64,000 bases of DNA from Mycolicibacterium sp. HK-90 (GTDB taxonomy: Bacteria; Actinomycetota; Actinomycetes; Mycobacteriales; Mycobacteriaceae), in contig NZ_CP129613.1 of NCBI RefSeq assembly GCF_030486405.1, forward strand, positions 1,612,001 through 1,676,000, written 5' to 3'. How positions within the stretch are numbered: position 1 is the stretch's first letter; each line of letters starts with the position of its first letter. The notes beneath the pieces were generated by a model, which searched no databases, was not told the DNA's origin, and saw only the letters and a list, made by a program, of their open reading frames with translations. Made by a program: the position numbers and the translations under genes. This document shows, piece after piece, positions 51,815 to 60,791 of this stretch.

Positions 51815-52576
51815 ATGGCGACGCTGACGGTCGATGACGTTGATCTCTACTACGAGGATCACGGGCGCGGAGAACCGCTGCTGCTGGTGCATGGCGCCGC
51901 GGCGTCGGGGCGCTGGTTCGGTGACCTGATTCCCCAACTCGCAGCCAAGTACCGGGTGATCGTGCCGGATCTGCGCGGGTTGGGACGCAGCGCGCGGGTG
52001 GCCCCGCTGGACCGCCCGCAGGTGTGGGTGGCCGATCTCTGGCGGCTGCTGGACTCCCTCGGGCTCGACCGCGTCCATCTCGCCGGGGTTTCGCTCGGTT
52101 CGCGGATCGCGGGACGAATGGTGCTCGACAACCGGGCACGGATCACGACCCTGACCGTTGACGCGCCGATCATCGGATTGAGCAAGAGCGGAAATGCCTC
52201 GCTCAATTCAGTTTTCACGGCCGTGGACCCGGAGAGTGATCAGGCTCGCGAGTGGAACGATCTGCACGGCGACGACTGGCGGGATGCCGTCCGGTTCTAT
52301 GCCGAGACCCGAAGCACGGAACAGTTCCAGCAGTACTTCACCCTGCGGCCGCATCTGGCCGACATCGACGTTCCCACCCTGATCTGTCGAGGCGACCTCG
52401 ATGATGCGATCCACCCGGTGGATGACGCGTTCATCTGGCACAAGCAGGCGCCCGATACCCAGTTGTTCATCGCTCCGGGGCTGACCCAATCGTCGATCAT
52501 GTTGGAACGGGCGGCGAACTTCGTCACCGAATTCGAGGCATTCCAGGCGCGTTGCGCGCTCGGTTCCGCGGCATGA
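51815..52576 (+). CDS. alpha/beta hydrolase lacking the canonical catalytic His
   Basis: 253 aa. The fold is clear: LLLVHGAAASGRWFGDL, a nucleophile elbow GVSLGS with Ser, and an acid region ICRGDLDDAIHP. Where the base is expected (PGxxHxxxxE), the sequence reads APGLTQSSIMLE, so the His is Gln. It may be non-hydrolytic, like other hydrolase-fold lyases or dioxygenases, or have another base. It heads the plus-strand operon; its stop overlaps the peptidase-like gene start (ATGA). GGAAGGGAAATGGTGA precedes the ATG. Confidence 0.8.
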   Translation: MATLTVDDVDLYYEDHGRGEPLLLVHGAAASGRWFGDLIPQLAAKYRVIVPDLRGLGRSARVAPLDRPQVWVADLWRLLDSLGLDRVHLAGVSLGSRIAGRMVLDNRARITTLTVDAPIIGLSKSGNASLNSVFTAVDPESDQAREWNDLHGDDWRDAVRFYAETRSTEQFQQYFTLRPHLADIDVPTLICRGDLDDAIHPVDDAFIWHKQAPDTQLFIAPGLTQSSIMLERAANFVTEFEAFQARCALGSAA

Positions 52577-53220
52577 CCCGAGCGCTCGTCACCGGATTCG
52601 GGGCGTACGCGACCGAGAGCGACAATCCCAGCGGTGTGATCGCACAGCGACTGGACGGGCAGCAGATCGCGGGCCTCCGCGTCGCCGGCCGCGTGCTGCC
52701 AGTGGACACCGAACAGGTGCACGACCTGTTGGCCGAGGCCATCGAGTCGCTGCAACCCGCGGTAGTGGTACTGACGGGGGTCGCACCCGGCCGTACCGCA
52801 CCCGCCGTGGAACGCGTCGCGATCAACGTGCGGGATTTTCCGATTCCCGATTCCGCGCAGCGTGTTCCGATCGACGAACCGATCGTGGCCGGCGGCCCGG
52901 CCGCCTACCTGAACACGTTGCCGGTCAAGGCGATCGTGGACGGTTGGCGGCGTGCCGGGCTCGCCGGCTACGTCTCCAACACGGCAGGCACCTATCTCTG
53001 CAACCAGGTGTTCTACCTGGCGCGGCATTTGTGCCGCGCGGCAGACGCCCGCGTCGGGATGGTTCATCTGCCGGTGACGCCGGCGCGGTCGACGGCGAGC
53101 GCACCTCCACTGCCGTCAACGCCGATCGATGTTCTCGAACACCAGGTACGACTGGCACTTTCGATCTCGGCAGAGCACACGGGCGACGACCTTCGGATCG
53201 GGGGAGGGGCGATCAGTTGA
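52573..53220 (+). CDS. pyroglutamyl-peptidase I-like cysteine hydrolase
   Basis: 215 aa of peptidase family C15. The Glu-Cys-His triad can be traced: GRTAPAVERVAINVRDFPIPD for Glu, SNTAGTYLCNQVFY for Cys, and MVHLPVTP for His. Pcp removes N-terminal pyroglutamate by cleaving the amide next to a 2-pyrrolidone ring. Here it sits in the second position of an aromatic-degradation operon, coupled on both sides (ATGA, TTGA), so it probably acts on a small lactam or amide metabolite rather than peptides. Roughly usual length. Confidence 0.85.
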   Translation: MTRALVTGFGAYATESDNPSGVIAQRLDGQQIAGLRVAGRVLPVDTEQVHDLLAEAIESLQPAVVVLTGVAPGRTAPAVERVAINVRDFPIPDSAQRVPIDEPIVAGGPAAYLNTLPVKAIVDGWRRAGLAGYVSNTAGTYLCNQVFYLARHLCRAADARVGMVHLPVTPARSTASAPPLPSTPIDVLEHQVRLALSISAEHTGDDLRIGGGAIS

Positions 53221-54089
53221 CGGAGACAGCACGTGGTGCCGCTACTCGGATGCGCTCGGAGCAGAGCAGCAGTCGCACCCTGGAGATCGATGGACACCTG
53301 GTCCACTATCACGATGTAGGTGCCGGTCCGCCGCTGGTCATGCCGCAGGCGTTCGGCCCGTTGCCCGGTACGACGGCCTGGCTGACCTACCACCGCACCC
53401 TCGGTGAGCTGGCTCTGAGGCATCGGTGCATCCTCGTGGACTACCCGAACTTCGGGCGCAGCGCACCGAGAGAGTTCCACGAGTCGGTGCACGACCTGTA
53501 TGTGCGGAACACCCTCGGGATTCTGGACCGACTCGGGCTGGACACCGTTGTTGCTCTTGGCGTCTCCACCGGGGGGACGGTGGCGATCGGTATGGCGCTC
53601 GCGGCACCGGGACGCGTGGAACGGTTGATCGTCGGTGGCTGTACCGCGTCGACCGGCGGTGACCCGTACCTGCTGGCGACGGCACCGACCGAGGTCGGGC
53701 GTCTGTTCGACGAGTGCCAATCACGTCCGCCGGACCGCGAGCGTATTGCGAGGCTGCTCCGGAGTCTCGTCTTCGACCCCGGGTCGATCGGTGACGATCT
53801 CGTCGAACAGCTGTACCGGTGGCGGGTCGACGAACCGCACCACGCCGAGGCGTGGTCCCGCTCGACCATCGTGGCGCGCAGCAACCTGGCCGCGCTGCAG
53901 GCGGTGGTGGTACCCACGCTGGTGATCCATGGACGACATGACCGCATGGTGCCCTTGGAGGGCGCCCTGCAGTTGCTGAGCCATCTGCCGTCGGCAGATC
54001 TGGTGGTGCTGAACAAATGTGGGCACTGGCCGCCGTACGAACGCCCGCGTGACTTCGCCCGTGCCGTCGGGGCATTCCTTTCGGCGTGA
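53217..54089 (+). CDS. alpha/beta hydrolase, possible C-C bond (meta-cleavage product) hydrolase
   Basis: 290 aa. Nucleophile Ser in GVSTGGTVAIG, acid Asp in HGRHDRMVP, base His in NKCGHWPPYERP: a complete triad. The general shape is that of MhpC/BphD-type hydrolases, which split 2-hydroxy-6-oxo-dienoates from extradiol cleavage, and it directly precedes an extradiol dioxygenase gene. The start is taken as TTG 53217 overlapping the previous stop (TTGA), because GGGAGGGG sits in front; ATG 53250 is an alternative. Whether it acts on C-C or ester bonds cannot be read. Confidence 0.8.
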   Translation: MTETARGAATRMRSEQSSSRTLEIDGHLVHYHDVGAGPPLVMPQAFGPLPGTTAWLTYHRTLGELALRHRCILVDYPNFGRSAPREFHESVHDLYVRNTLGILDRLGLDTVVALGVSTGGTVAIGMALAAPGRVERLIVGGCTASTGGDPYLLATAPTEVGRLFDECQSRPPDRERIARLLRSLVFDPGSIGDDLVEQLYRWRVDEPHHAEAWSRSTIVARSNLAALQAVVVPTLVIHGRHDRMVPLEGALQLLSHLPSADLVVLNKCGHWPPYERPRDFARAVGAFLSA

Positions 54090-54200
54090 ACGTTCCGGTG
54101 GACGGATCGGTGCCGTTGCCGGTGTCCGGTGCGTTCGCGAAAGCTGCGTATCCGAGGCCGCGTCGCGCGACTGTCGCGGGCAGGCCGGGAAGGTAAATTC

Positions 54201-55067
54201 ATGAATGAAGTTGTCGCACTGGGGTATCTGGGTCTACGTGCAGCAGATCTGGATGCCTGGCGCACATACGGGACCGAGATCCTGGGCCTGCAGGACGTCT
54301 CGGCGCACGAGCATTGCGATGACCAGACGGTCCTGCTGCGCGGTGACAGCCGCAGCTGGCGTCTGGCGATTCACCAGGCCGATACCGGCGGAGCCGCCTA
54401 TGTCGGCTGGGAGGTACCGAACAGGGCGGCGCTGGACCGGTTGGCCCGGCGGCTGGAGGACGCGGGCGTCGAGATACACGACGACCCCGACTGTGCCGCG
54501 GAACGTCAGGTCGATGCCCTCGTCCGGTGTACTGACCCAGACGGTCACCGGCTGGAGTTCTTCTACGGTGCCCGTGTGCCGAAGCGGCCGTTCGTCTCCC
54601 CGCGGGGTGTCCGGTTCGTGACCGGTGACCTCGGGATGGGGCATGTGTTCTTCTTCGTGACCGACCTCGTCGCCGCCAAGCGGTTCTATCTCGAGGTGCT
54701 GGGCTTCCGGCTCAGCGACACCATCCAATTCCACGGCCGCAAAGTCCATTTCGCCCACGTGAACCCGCGTCATCACAGCCTCGCATTCGTCGAGAACAAC
54801 AACCTGGCGCCGGCCTTGGGACACTTCATGCTGGAGGTCACCGACATCGACGACGTCGGGCGGACCCTCGACGCGGTCCATGCCGGTGGGGTTCCACTGA
54901 CCGAAACCCTGGGCCGGCACACCAACGACCTGGCGATCTCGTTCTTCATGAAGAATCCGTCCGGCTCGGAGGTCGAGTACGGCTACGACGGCCGGTTGGT
55001 CGACGACGCCACGTGGCGGGTGTCGAGCTACGACGCCACCAGTTTGTGGGGGCACCACCGTGACTGA
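54201..55067 (+). CDS. extradiol (meta-cleavage) catechol dioxygenase, two-domain type I (copy 1)
   Basis: 288 aa with two VOC domains as in BphC/HsaC. The Fe(II) ligands are in the C-terminal domain: His148 (GMGHVFF), His208 (LGHFMLEV) and Glu259 (EVEYGYD), with His191-His192 (RHHSLAF) as the acid/base region. It opens the ring of a catechol or dihydroxybiphenyl-like product next to the hydroxyls. The N-terminal domain has lost the metal. Ribosome site GGGAAGG. It leads the second part of the operon (reductase, ferredoxin, Rieske oxygenase). Confidence 0.93.
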   Translation: MNEVVALGYLGLRAADLDAWRTYGTEILGLQDVSAHEHCDDQTVLLRGDSRSWRLAIHQADTGGAAYVGWEVPNRAALDRLARRLEDAGVEIHDDPDCAAERQVDALVRCTDPDGHRLEFFYGARVPKRPFVSPRGVRFVTGDLGMGHVFFFVTDLVAAKRFYLEVLGFRLSDTIQFHGRKVHFAHVNPRHHSLAFVENNNLAPALGHFMLEVTDIDDVGRTLDAVHAGGVPLTETLGRHTNDLAISFFMKNPSGSEVEYGYDGRLVDDATWRVSSYDATSLWGHHRD

Positions 55068-55103
55068 TGCACCGGGATCGTTTTCTCCGATGGGGGCAGC
55101 CCG

Positions 55104-56345
55104 ATGACGAAGACCTACGTGGTCGTCGGCGCCAGCCTGGCCGGCGCCCGCGCGGTAGAGGCGCTGCGCAGCGAGGGCTTCGATGGCCGCATCATCCTGG
55201 TCGGTGCCGAGTACCACCTGCCCTACGATCGGCCGCCGCTGTCGAAAGAGGTGATCCTCGGGTCGAGAGACCCGGGCGACACCTTGATCCACAAGTCGGA
55301 CTTCTATTCTCGCAACGACATCGAGCTTCTGCTCGGAGCCCGCGCGCGGCGTATCGATACGCACGGCCGGCGAGTCGAGCTGCACGATGGGGTGTCGATC
55401 CAGGCCGACAAGGTGTTGTTGTGCACCGGTACGACGCCGCGGCGTCCCGAGATCCCGGGACTCGACCTCGACGGCGTACATTTCCTGCGGACTGTTGATG
55501 ACGCGGTCTCGATCCGTGACCGGATACGGGCCGGTGCCGCCGTGGTGATCCTCGGCGGCGGGTTGATCGGCATCGAACTGGCGGCATCGGCGCTCACGCT
55601 CGGCAACGACGTGACGGTGCTCGAACGCAGCGATGCGGTCCTCGGCCGGGTGTTGCCCGAACGAATTTCCCAGTGCCTGGCGCGTTTCCACGCCGAGCAG
55701 GGGGTGCGCATGGTGACCGGTGCCAAGGTGGCGGCGGTTGAAGGCGACCATCGGGTTCGCCGGGTCACGATGGACGACGGGACGAGCATCGAGGCCGATC
55801 TGGTGGTCGTCGGGGTCGGCGTGGCACCGGCCGTCGATGTGGCGGTCAACTCCGGAATCGCCGTGGACAACGGAATAGTGGTCAATGAGTTCTGTGAGAC
55901 CTCGGTGCCCGGGGTCTACGCCGCGGGCGATGTGGCGAGCTCTCCATGCGGCCACGACACCGGACGGATCCGCTTGGAACACTGGCAAAACGCACAGAAT
56001 CAGGGCATCGCCGCCGCGCGTTCGATGGTGGGACGGCGAGAACCCTACCGCGACTTGCCGTGGTTCTGGTCGGACCAGGGCGAGACGAACATCCAGGTGG
56101 CCGGACGGCTGCATCCGGAGGACCACGTCGTGTGGCGTGGCAGCCCGGAATCCATGCAATTCATGGCATTTCACCTGCGAGACCGCGTATTGGTCGGAGC
56201 CGTAGGGGTCAACCGGCGGCGTGAGGTGCGGATGGCGATGAGTCTGATCGGCCGGCGAGCCACGCCGGAGCCGGCGTTGCTTGCCGACCCGGCCATCGAC
56301 CTGCGCTCTATCGACGACGTGGCGACACCCGTGGGGCAACAGTGA
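55104..56345 (+). CDS. NAD(P)H:ferredoxin reductase of a Rieske oxygenase system
   Basis: 413 aa. FAD motif GASLAGARAVEALR, the PPLSKEVI active segment, NAD motif GGGLIGIELAASALTLG and the C-terminal FAD-binding YAAGDVASSP are intact, matching BphA4/CamA-type ferredoxin reductases. It passes electrons from NADH to the ferredoxin encoded 13 nt downstream. Start ATG 55104. Since system 1 (42974-44386) lacks its own electron carriers, this enzyme may serve both oxygenases. Confidence 0.93.
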   Translation: MTKTYVVVGASLAGARAVEALRSEGFDGRIILVGAEYHLPYDRPPLSKEVILGSRDPGDTLIHKSDFYSRNDIELLLGARARRIDTHGRRVELHDGVSIQADKVLLCTGTTPRRPEIPGLDLDGVHFLRTVDDAVSIRDRIRAGAAVVILGGGLIGIELAASALTLGNDVTVLERSDAVLGRVLPERISQCLARFHAEQGVRMVTGAKVAAVEGDHRVRRVTMDDGTSIEADLVVVGVGVAPAVDVAVNSGIAVDNGIVVNEFCETSVPGVYAAGDVASSPCGHDTGRIRLEHWQNAQNQGIAAARSMVGRREPYRDLPWFWSDQGETNIQVAGRLHPEDHVVWRGSPESMQFMAFHLRDRVLVGAVGVNRRREVRMAMSLIGRRATPEPALLADPAIDLRSIDDVATPVGQQ

Positions 56346-56358
56346 GGAGGAATCGGCA

Positions 56359-56691
56359 ATGACGGCGATGGCAGAGTCCGAGCACCTGGTCCGGGTGTGC
56401 GCAGTGGGAGAACTGGGCCCGGGCAGCGTGAAACGGGTGGATGTCGATCCTCCGATCGCGGTGTACAACATCGACGGCGCGTTCTATGCGACTGCGGACT
56501 GGTGTACGCATGACAGGTCGTCCTTGGCCGACGAGGGGTTCATCGAGAACGGCCAGGTCGAATGTGGCTGGCATTTCGCCAAGTTCTGTGTGCGCACGGG
56601 GGCGGTCACCGCGCCACCGGCGACGCAACCACTCGCAACGTACTCGGTGCGGGTGATCGACGACGTCGTCTATGTCGCGGTAACCGGCTGA
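56359..56691 (+). CDS. Rieske-type [2Fe-2S] ferredoxin
   Basis: 110 aa. The cluster ligands are Cys49-x-His51 and Cys69-x2-His72. This is the BphA3/NdoA-type Rieske ferredoxin that carries electrons to the terminal oxygenase. GAGGAGG precedes ATG 56359. It lies between reductase and alpha-subunit genes, as in biphenyl and naphthalene clusters. A 91-nt gap without recognisable elements follows. Confidence 0.95.
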   Translation: MTAMAESEHLVRVCAVGELGPGSVKRVDVDPPIAVYNIDGAFYATADWCTHDRSSLADEGFIENGQVECGWHFAKFCVRTGAVTAPPATQPLATYSVRVIDDVVYVAVTG

Positions 56692-56782
56692 GCAACGTTC
56701 CGAAGTCCAGAACGGTTGCATCGACTGGCATTTCGCATGCTGATTAGCTCAACAACAGTCCTCGAATGTGAAGTGAAGGGAA

Positions 56783-58108
56783 ATGATCGTGGCCATTGAT
56801 GCCGGCTATCTGCGCTCGTTGGTGAATTGGGAGGAAGGCAAGATCGGGCCCGAGATCTTCGTCAGCGACGAGATCTACCGGTTGGAGCAGGAGCGCATCT
56901 TCGGGCGATCCTGGCTCTTCCTCGCGCATGACAGCATGATCCCCAAGCCGCACGACTTCTTCGCCACCTACATGGGCGGAGACCCCGTACTCGTCACGCG
57001 GCAGCCCGACGGCAGCGTCAAGGCATTCCTGAATGTGTGCCGGCACCGGGGGATGAGGGTCTGCCGGGCCGAAGAGGGAAACGCCCGTTCGTTCATGTGC
57101 ACGTACCACGGTTGGACCTACGACAGTGCGGGCGAACTGGTGGGCGTTCCGAACCTCGACGACGCCTACGACAACAAGCTGTCCCTCGGCGACAACGGTC
57201 TGGTGCAGGTGGCGCAGGTCGCGAGTTACAAGGGGCTGATCTTCGGCAACTTCGACCCGGCAGCGCCACCGCTGGACGAGTACCTCGGCGCACTGAAGTT
57301 CTACATCGACGGCTGGGTCGACCATGCCGAGGGCGGGGTCGAGATCCTGCCCGGTGCCGTCAAGTGGACCATCAACGCGAACTGGAAGCTGGCTGCCGAG
57401 CAGTTCGCGGGTGATACCTACCACGCGACGACCAGTCACCTGTCCTCGCTGCTGGCCTTCGGGCCGGGGTTCGACGCGAAGGACGGCGCACATGTGTCGT
57501 TGCGCGAAGGTCATGGGGAGAGCTTCCTGTTCGAGCGACACACCCGGTTCTCGGACGACCCCCTGGGGCAGTACAACGAGAACAAGCGGCGGATCGCGCG
57601 CGAGCGGGTGGGCGACCGCGCCGACATGGTGGCCAACTTCAACGCGTTCCCGAACTTCGCCGGCCTTCCAGGTTCGGCCAACATCCGCGTGTGGCACCCG
57701 AAAGGACCGACGAAGTTCGAGATCTGGTCGTTCACCGTGGTCGAGAAGAACGCCCCTGAGGAAGCCAGGCGGGCTCAACAGATTTCGGCATCGTTCACGG
57801 AGGGCGCGGCCGGCGTCGTCGAAACCGACGATGGCGAGAACTGGGGCATGATCGGCGGCGTGCTCGAGCAGGGCTACCAAGCCCGAAAGATGGCATGGAA
57901 CTACGAGATGGGGCTGGGCAGCGAGCGGGAGAACCCGGAATTCCCCGGTGAATATCATGATTCGTTCTTCGGCGAGGCCGGACAGCGCGGCTTCTACCGG
58001 CGCTGGCTGGAGTTCATGACGACCGAGTCCTGGCCGGTGATTCCACCTGAGGAGCGCAGTGTCGCGGTTCCCGCAGTTGCCATGAGCGATGTGGCGGGTG
58101 CCCGATGA
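56783..58108 (+). CDS. Rieske aromatic-ring-hydroxylating oxygenase, alpha subunit (system 2)
   Basis: 441 aa. Rieske ligands Cys86-x-His88 and Cys106-x2-His109; mononuclear iron site AEQFAGDTYHATTSH (Asp211, His214, His219). Typical for dioxygenases of bulky bicyclic or alkyl aromatics, though the substrate cannot be told. Start ATG 56783 with AAGGG close before it, or GTG 56789 at better spacing. The stop overlaps the beta-subunit start by 4 nt (ATGA). Sequence differs clearly from system 1, so the two systems probably act on different intermediates. Confidence 0.95.
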   Translation: MIVAIDAGYLRSLVNWEEGKIGPEIFVSDEIYRLEQERIFGRSWLFLAHDSMIPKPHDFFATYMGGDPVLVTRQPDGSVKAFLNVCRHRGMRVCRAEEGNARSFMCTYHGWTYDSAGELVGVPNLDDAYDNKLSLGDNGLVQVAQVASYKGLIFGNFDPAAPPLDEYLGALKFYIDGWVDHAEGGVEILPGAVKWTINANWKLAAEQFAGDTYHATTSHLSSLLAFGPGFDAKDGAHVSLREGHGESFLFERHTRFSDDPLGQYNENKRRIARERVGDRADMVANFNAFPNFAGLPGSANIRVWHPKGPTKFEIWSFTVVEKNAPEEARRAQQISASFTEGAAGVVETDDGENWGMIGGVLEQGYQARKMAWNYEMGLGSERENPEFPGEYHDSFFGEAGQRGFYRRWLEFMTTESWPVIPPEERSVAVPAVAMSDVAGAR

Positions 58109-58671
58109 GCGTCGGAGAGATGGTTCAACCCACCGGGGTCGACGAGGTCGAGCAGGTTCTGCTGCAACACCGTGCCGAACAGTTCCTCTACCGTGAGGCA
58201 CAGCTGCTCGACCACTGGCAATGGGCCAGCTGGCTGGAGTTGTTCGATCAGGACATCCTCTACTGGATGCCGGTGCGCCGGAACCGACTTCGCCGCCAAC
58301 GCGGACAGGACGAGGTTCCTGAGGGCATCGAGATGGCGCATTTCTACGACGACTATTCCTCGCTGCAGATGCGGGTGAACCAGATGCACTCGGGTACCCA
58401 CTGGGCAGAGGACCCACCCTCCCGGTGCCGGCACCTGGTGACGAACGTGATCGTTCAGCCGCGGTCCGAGGTCGCCGGTGCCGCCGTCGAGTACGACGTG
58501 TGGTCCAACTTTCTCGTGCACCGGAATCGGCTGGAATCCGAAACCGACATCTGGGCCGGGGAACGGCGCGATGTGCTGCGCGTGGTCGACAAGGGCTTCA
58601 AGATCGCCCGCCGGACCATCCTGCTCGATCAGAACGTCGTGCAGTCGAAGAATCTGAGCGTCCTGTTCTGA
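58105..58671 (+). CDS. Rieske aromatic-ring-hydroxylating oxygenase, beta subunit (system 2)
   Basis: 188 aa. Beta-subunit markers are FLYREAQLLDHWQWASWLELFDQDILYWMPVRR at the N-terminus and GTHWAEDPPSRCRHLVTNV mid-protein, with GERRDVLRVVDKGFKIARRTILLDQ at the end. It builds the alpha3beta3 hexamer. Translated from an ATGA overlap with the alpha gene. Confidence 0.94.
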   Translation: MSVGEMVQPTGVDEVEQVLLQHRAEQFLYREAQLLDHWQWASWLELFDQDILYWMPVRRNRLRRQRGQDEVPEGIEMAHFYDDYSSLQMRVNQMHSGTHWAEDPPSRCRHLVTNVIVQPRSEVAGAAVEYDVWSNFLVHRNRLESETDIWAGERRDVLRVVDKGFKIARRTILLDQNVVQSKNLSVLF

Positions 58672-58695
58672 ACTGGCGAGAGGATACGAAAAACC

Positions 58696-59868
58696 ATGGT
58701 AGCCACCGAACTCCAAGTACCTTCCGAAGCCGAGTTGCATGCCGCGCTGGTTGAGCGAGCGCGGGCACTGGCGCCTGCGATCCGCCGGCGGGCCGCCCGC
58801 ACCGAGGATCTGCGTCGCGTGCCGCCGGAGTCGATCACCGAGATCGTCGACGCGGGACTGGGCGGCCGCATGCTCGCACCCCGGCGGTTCGGTGGTGACG
58901 AGTTGACGCTCGACACCATGTACGAGGTCGCGGTCGAACTCGGCCGGGCCTGCGCGTCCACGGCCTGGTGTGCGGCGTTGCTGCCGCATGACGCGCACAT
59001 GGTCGGGTTCTTCCAGCAGGCCGCGCAGGAGGCGGTGTGGTCGGACGGCCCCGACACCTGCATCGCCGCCTCCCTGGCACCCGCGGCCACGGTGAGCAAG
59101 GTCGATGGTGGTTATCGGCTGACCGGCAGGCATGGTTTCGCCAGCGGGGTAGACCATTCCTCCTGGGTGATCGTCAGCGGGCTGATCAAGGAGAGCAGCC
59201 GCGCGGCGAATCACCATTTCCTGGTCGGGCCGGGTGAGTATTCGATCGACGACGACTGGTATGCGGCAGGCATGCGGGGGACCGGGAGTAAGACGATCGT
59301 CGTCGACGATGTCTTCGTTCCGGATGAATTCGTGCTTGCCGCAGCCTCTCTGGTGGCCGGCGATGGTCCGGGCAGTGAAGTGAACCGCGGATCGCTCTAC
59401 CGGCAACCGCTGGCACTGCACGCGGGGTTGACGTTCCTGGGCCCGATGGTCGGCACCGCATTCGATGCCTACGACTACTTCGTCGAGTGGGCGCGCGGTC
59501 GGAGCGCCACCGCGGCCTCCGAAGTCGTCCAGGAAGCGATCGCGCGCACGGCGGCCGACCTGGAGCTGGCGCACCTGGCCATCAAGCGGGTCCTCGCGGA
59601 TGCGCGGGTCTCCGGGCACATGGAACTCGCGGACCGGGCCGCCACGCTGCGGGACTACGACAGGGTGGCCGAACTGCTGACCGCTGCTGTCGACCGGTTG
59701 TTCACACTCAGTGGGACCTCCGGATTCAGGGACAGCAGTCCGATGCAGCAGAAGTGGCGCGACATCCACATGATGGCCAGCCATGTCTCGTTCACCCGGG
59801 CCAACTACCAGCACTACGGCCGGATGGTGCTCGGTCTGGAACGCGACCCCAAGCTAACCGTTTTTTGA
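58696..59868 (+). CDS. acyl-CoA-dehydrogenase-fold flavin monooxygenase (HsaA/group D-like)
   Basis: 390 aa. The fold is acyl-CoA-dehydrogenase-like: an N-terminal helical domain (ITEIVDAGLGGRMLAPRRFGGDELTLDT), a beta domain (SLAPAATVSKVDGGYRLTGRHGFASG) and a C-terminal helical bundle with HxxR-like SGTSGFRDSSPMQQKWRDIHMMASH. No glutamate base for acyl-CoA dehydrogenation is evident. HsaA and related enzymes hydroxylate phenols ortho to OH with reduced flavin from a reductase, producing the catechol for extradiol cleavage. A flavin reductase gene lies two genes on (60788), completing the pair. Confidence 0.87.
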   Translation: MVATELQVPSEAELHAALVERARALAPAIRRRAARTEDLRRVPPESITEIVDAGLGGRMLAPRRFGGDELTLDTMYEVAVELGRACASTAWCAALLPHDAHMVGFFQQAAQEAVWSDGPDTCIAASLAPAATVSKVDGGYRLTGRHGFASGVDHSSWVIVSGLIKESSRAANHHFLVGPGEYSIDDDWYAAGMRGTGSKTIVVDDVFVPDEFVLAAASLVAGDGPGSEVNRGSLYRQPLALHAGLTFLGPMVGTAFDAYDYFVEWARGRSATAASEVVQEAIARTAADLELAHLAIKRVLADARVSGHMELADRAATLRDYDRVAELLTAAVDRLFTLSGTSGFRDSSPMQQKWRDIHMMASHVSFTRANYQHYGRMVLGLERDPKLTVF

Positions 59869-59900
59869 GTCTTGCCCACCGCGCTCCCGAAGGGTCACCC

Positions 59901-60791
59901 ATGGCTGTAGTCAACCAATTGAGTTATGTCGTAGGGACGTCGAGCGACGTCCCGGCGTGGAAGAAGTACGCATCCGAGGTGCTGGGAATGGAGGTGTCCG
60001 GCGACAGTGACGACCGACTGCTGTATGTGCGTGCCGACGATCGCCATCACCGGATCGGGGTCCGTGCCGGACACGACGAGGATGTCGCGTACGTCGGCTG
60101 GGACATGGCCTCGAGGGAGGCGCTCGAATCGGCCGCCGCGCGTCTGGAGGCGGCCGGAATACCCGTGACCGCCGGCAAACCCGACGAGGCAGCCGACCGT
60201 CGCGTCATGGATTTCGTCCACTTCACCTGCCCGTACTCGCAGGTGCGGATGGAACTCGTCCTGGGTCACGAGAGCGTGTTCCGCCCGCCGTTCCGGCCGA
60301 CCAGAGATCTCGCCGGTTTCAACACCGGCGAGCTGGGGATGGGCCACGTCGTGCTCTACACCGCAGACCTCTACGGTGCCGCCCAGTTCTACTGCCGGGT
60401 GCTGGGTTTCGGGGTGACCGACTTCGCTCACCTGCCCAACTCCGATCCGTTCGCCGTGTTCCTGCACTGTAATTCCCGGCATCACTCGTTGGCGTTCATG
60501 AACATCCCCGGGGCGCCGCGGCGCATCCAGCACGTGATGTTCGAGACGGTCACCATGGACGACGTCGGTCACAGCTACGACGTGTGCCTGGATCACGGGA
60601 TCACCAGCACATCGACCGGCCGCCATCACAACGACCGGGTGTTCTCGTTCTACTTCCGCAATCCGTCCGGCTGGCATTTCGAGTACGGCTGGGGATCTCG
60701 GACCGTTGATCCGCAGACCTGGACACCCGAGAACTACACGCTCAAACCAGGTTTCGCCTGGGGGCACGACGGATTGATGAGGATGGTGTGA
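59901..60791 (+). CDS. extradiol (meta-cleavage) dioxygenase, two-domain type I (copy 2)
   Basis: 296 aa. Fe(II) ligands His149 (GMGHVVLY), His211 (IQHVMFE) and Glu261 (HFEYGWG), plus RHHSLAF, are intact. It is clearly divergent from copy 1 at 54201, so the two probably cleave different catechols or different stages. It lies between the group-D-like hydroxylase and the flavin reductase, an order like hsaA-hsaC of steroid degradation. Its stop overlaps the next start (GTGTGA). Confidence 0.93.
   Translation: MAVVNQLSYVVGTSSDVPAWKKYASEVLGMEVSGDSDDRLLYVRADDRHHRIGVRAGHDEDVAYVGWDMASREALESAAARLEAAGIPVTAGKPDEAADRRVMDFVHFTCPYSQVRMELVLGHESVFRPPFRPTRDLAGFNTGELGMGHVVLYTADLYGAAQFYCRVLGFGVTDFAHLPNSDPFAVFLHCNSRHHSLAFMNIPGAPRRIQHVMFETVTMDDVGHSYDVCLDHGITSTSTGRHHNDRVFSFYFRNPSGWHFEYGWGSRTVDPQTWTPENYTLKPGFAWGHDGLMRMV

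Noticed and set aside
54234..56471. Long antisense frame over the extradiol dioxygenase, reductase and ferredoxin genes
   Set aside because: Shadow of three well-supported genes; no motif.
57994..59814. Antisense open frame over the Rieske beta and flavin monooxygenase genes
   Set aside because: Shadow frame; the sense genes have clear motifs and coupled starts.
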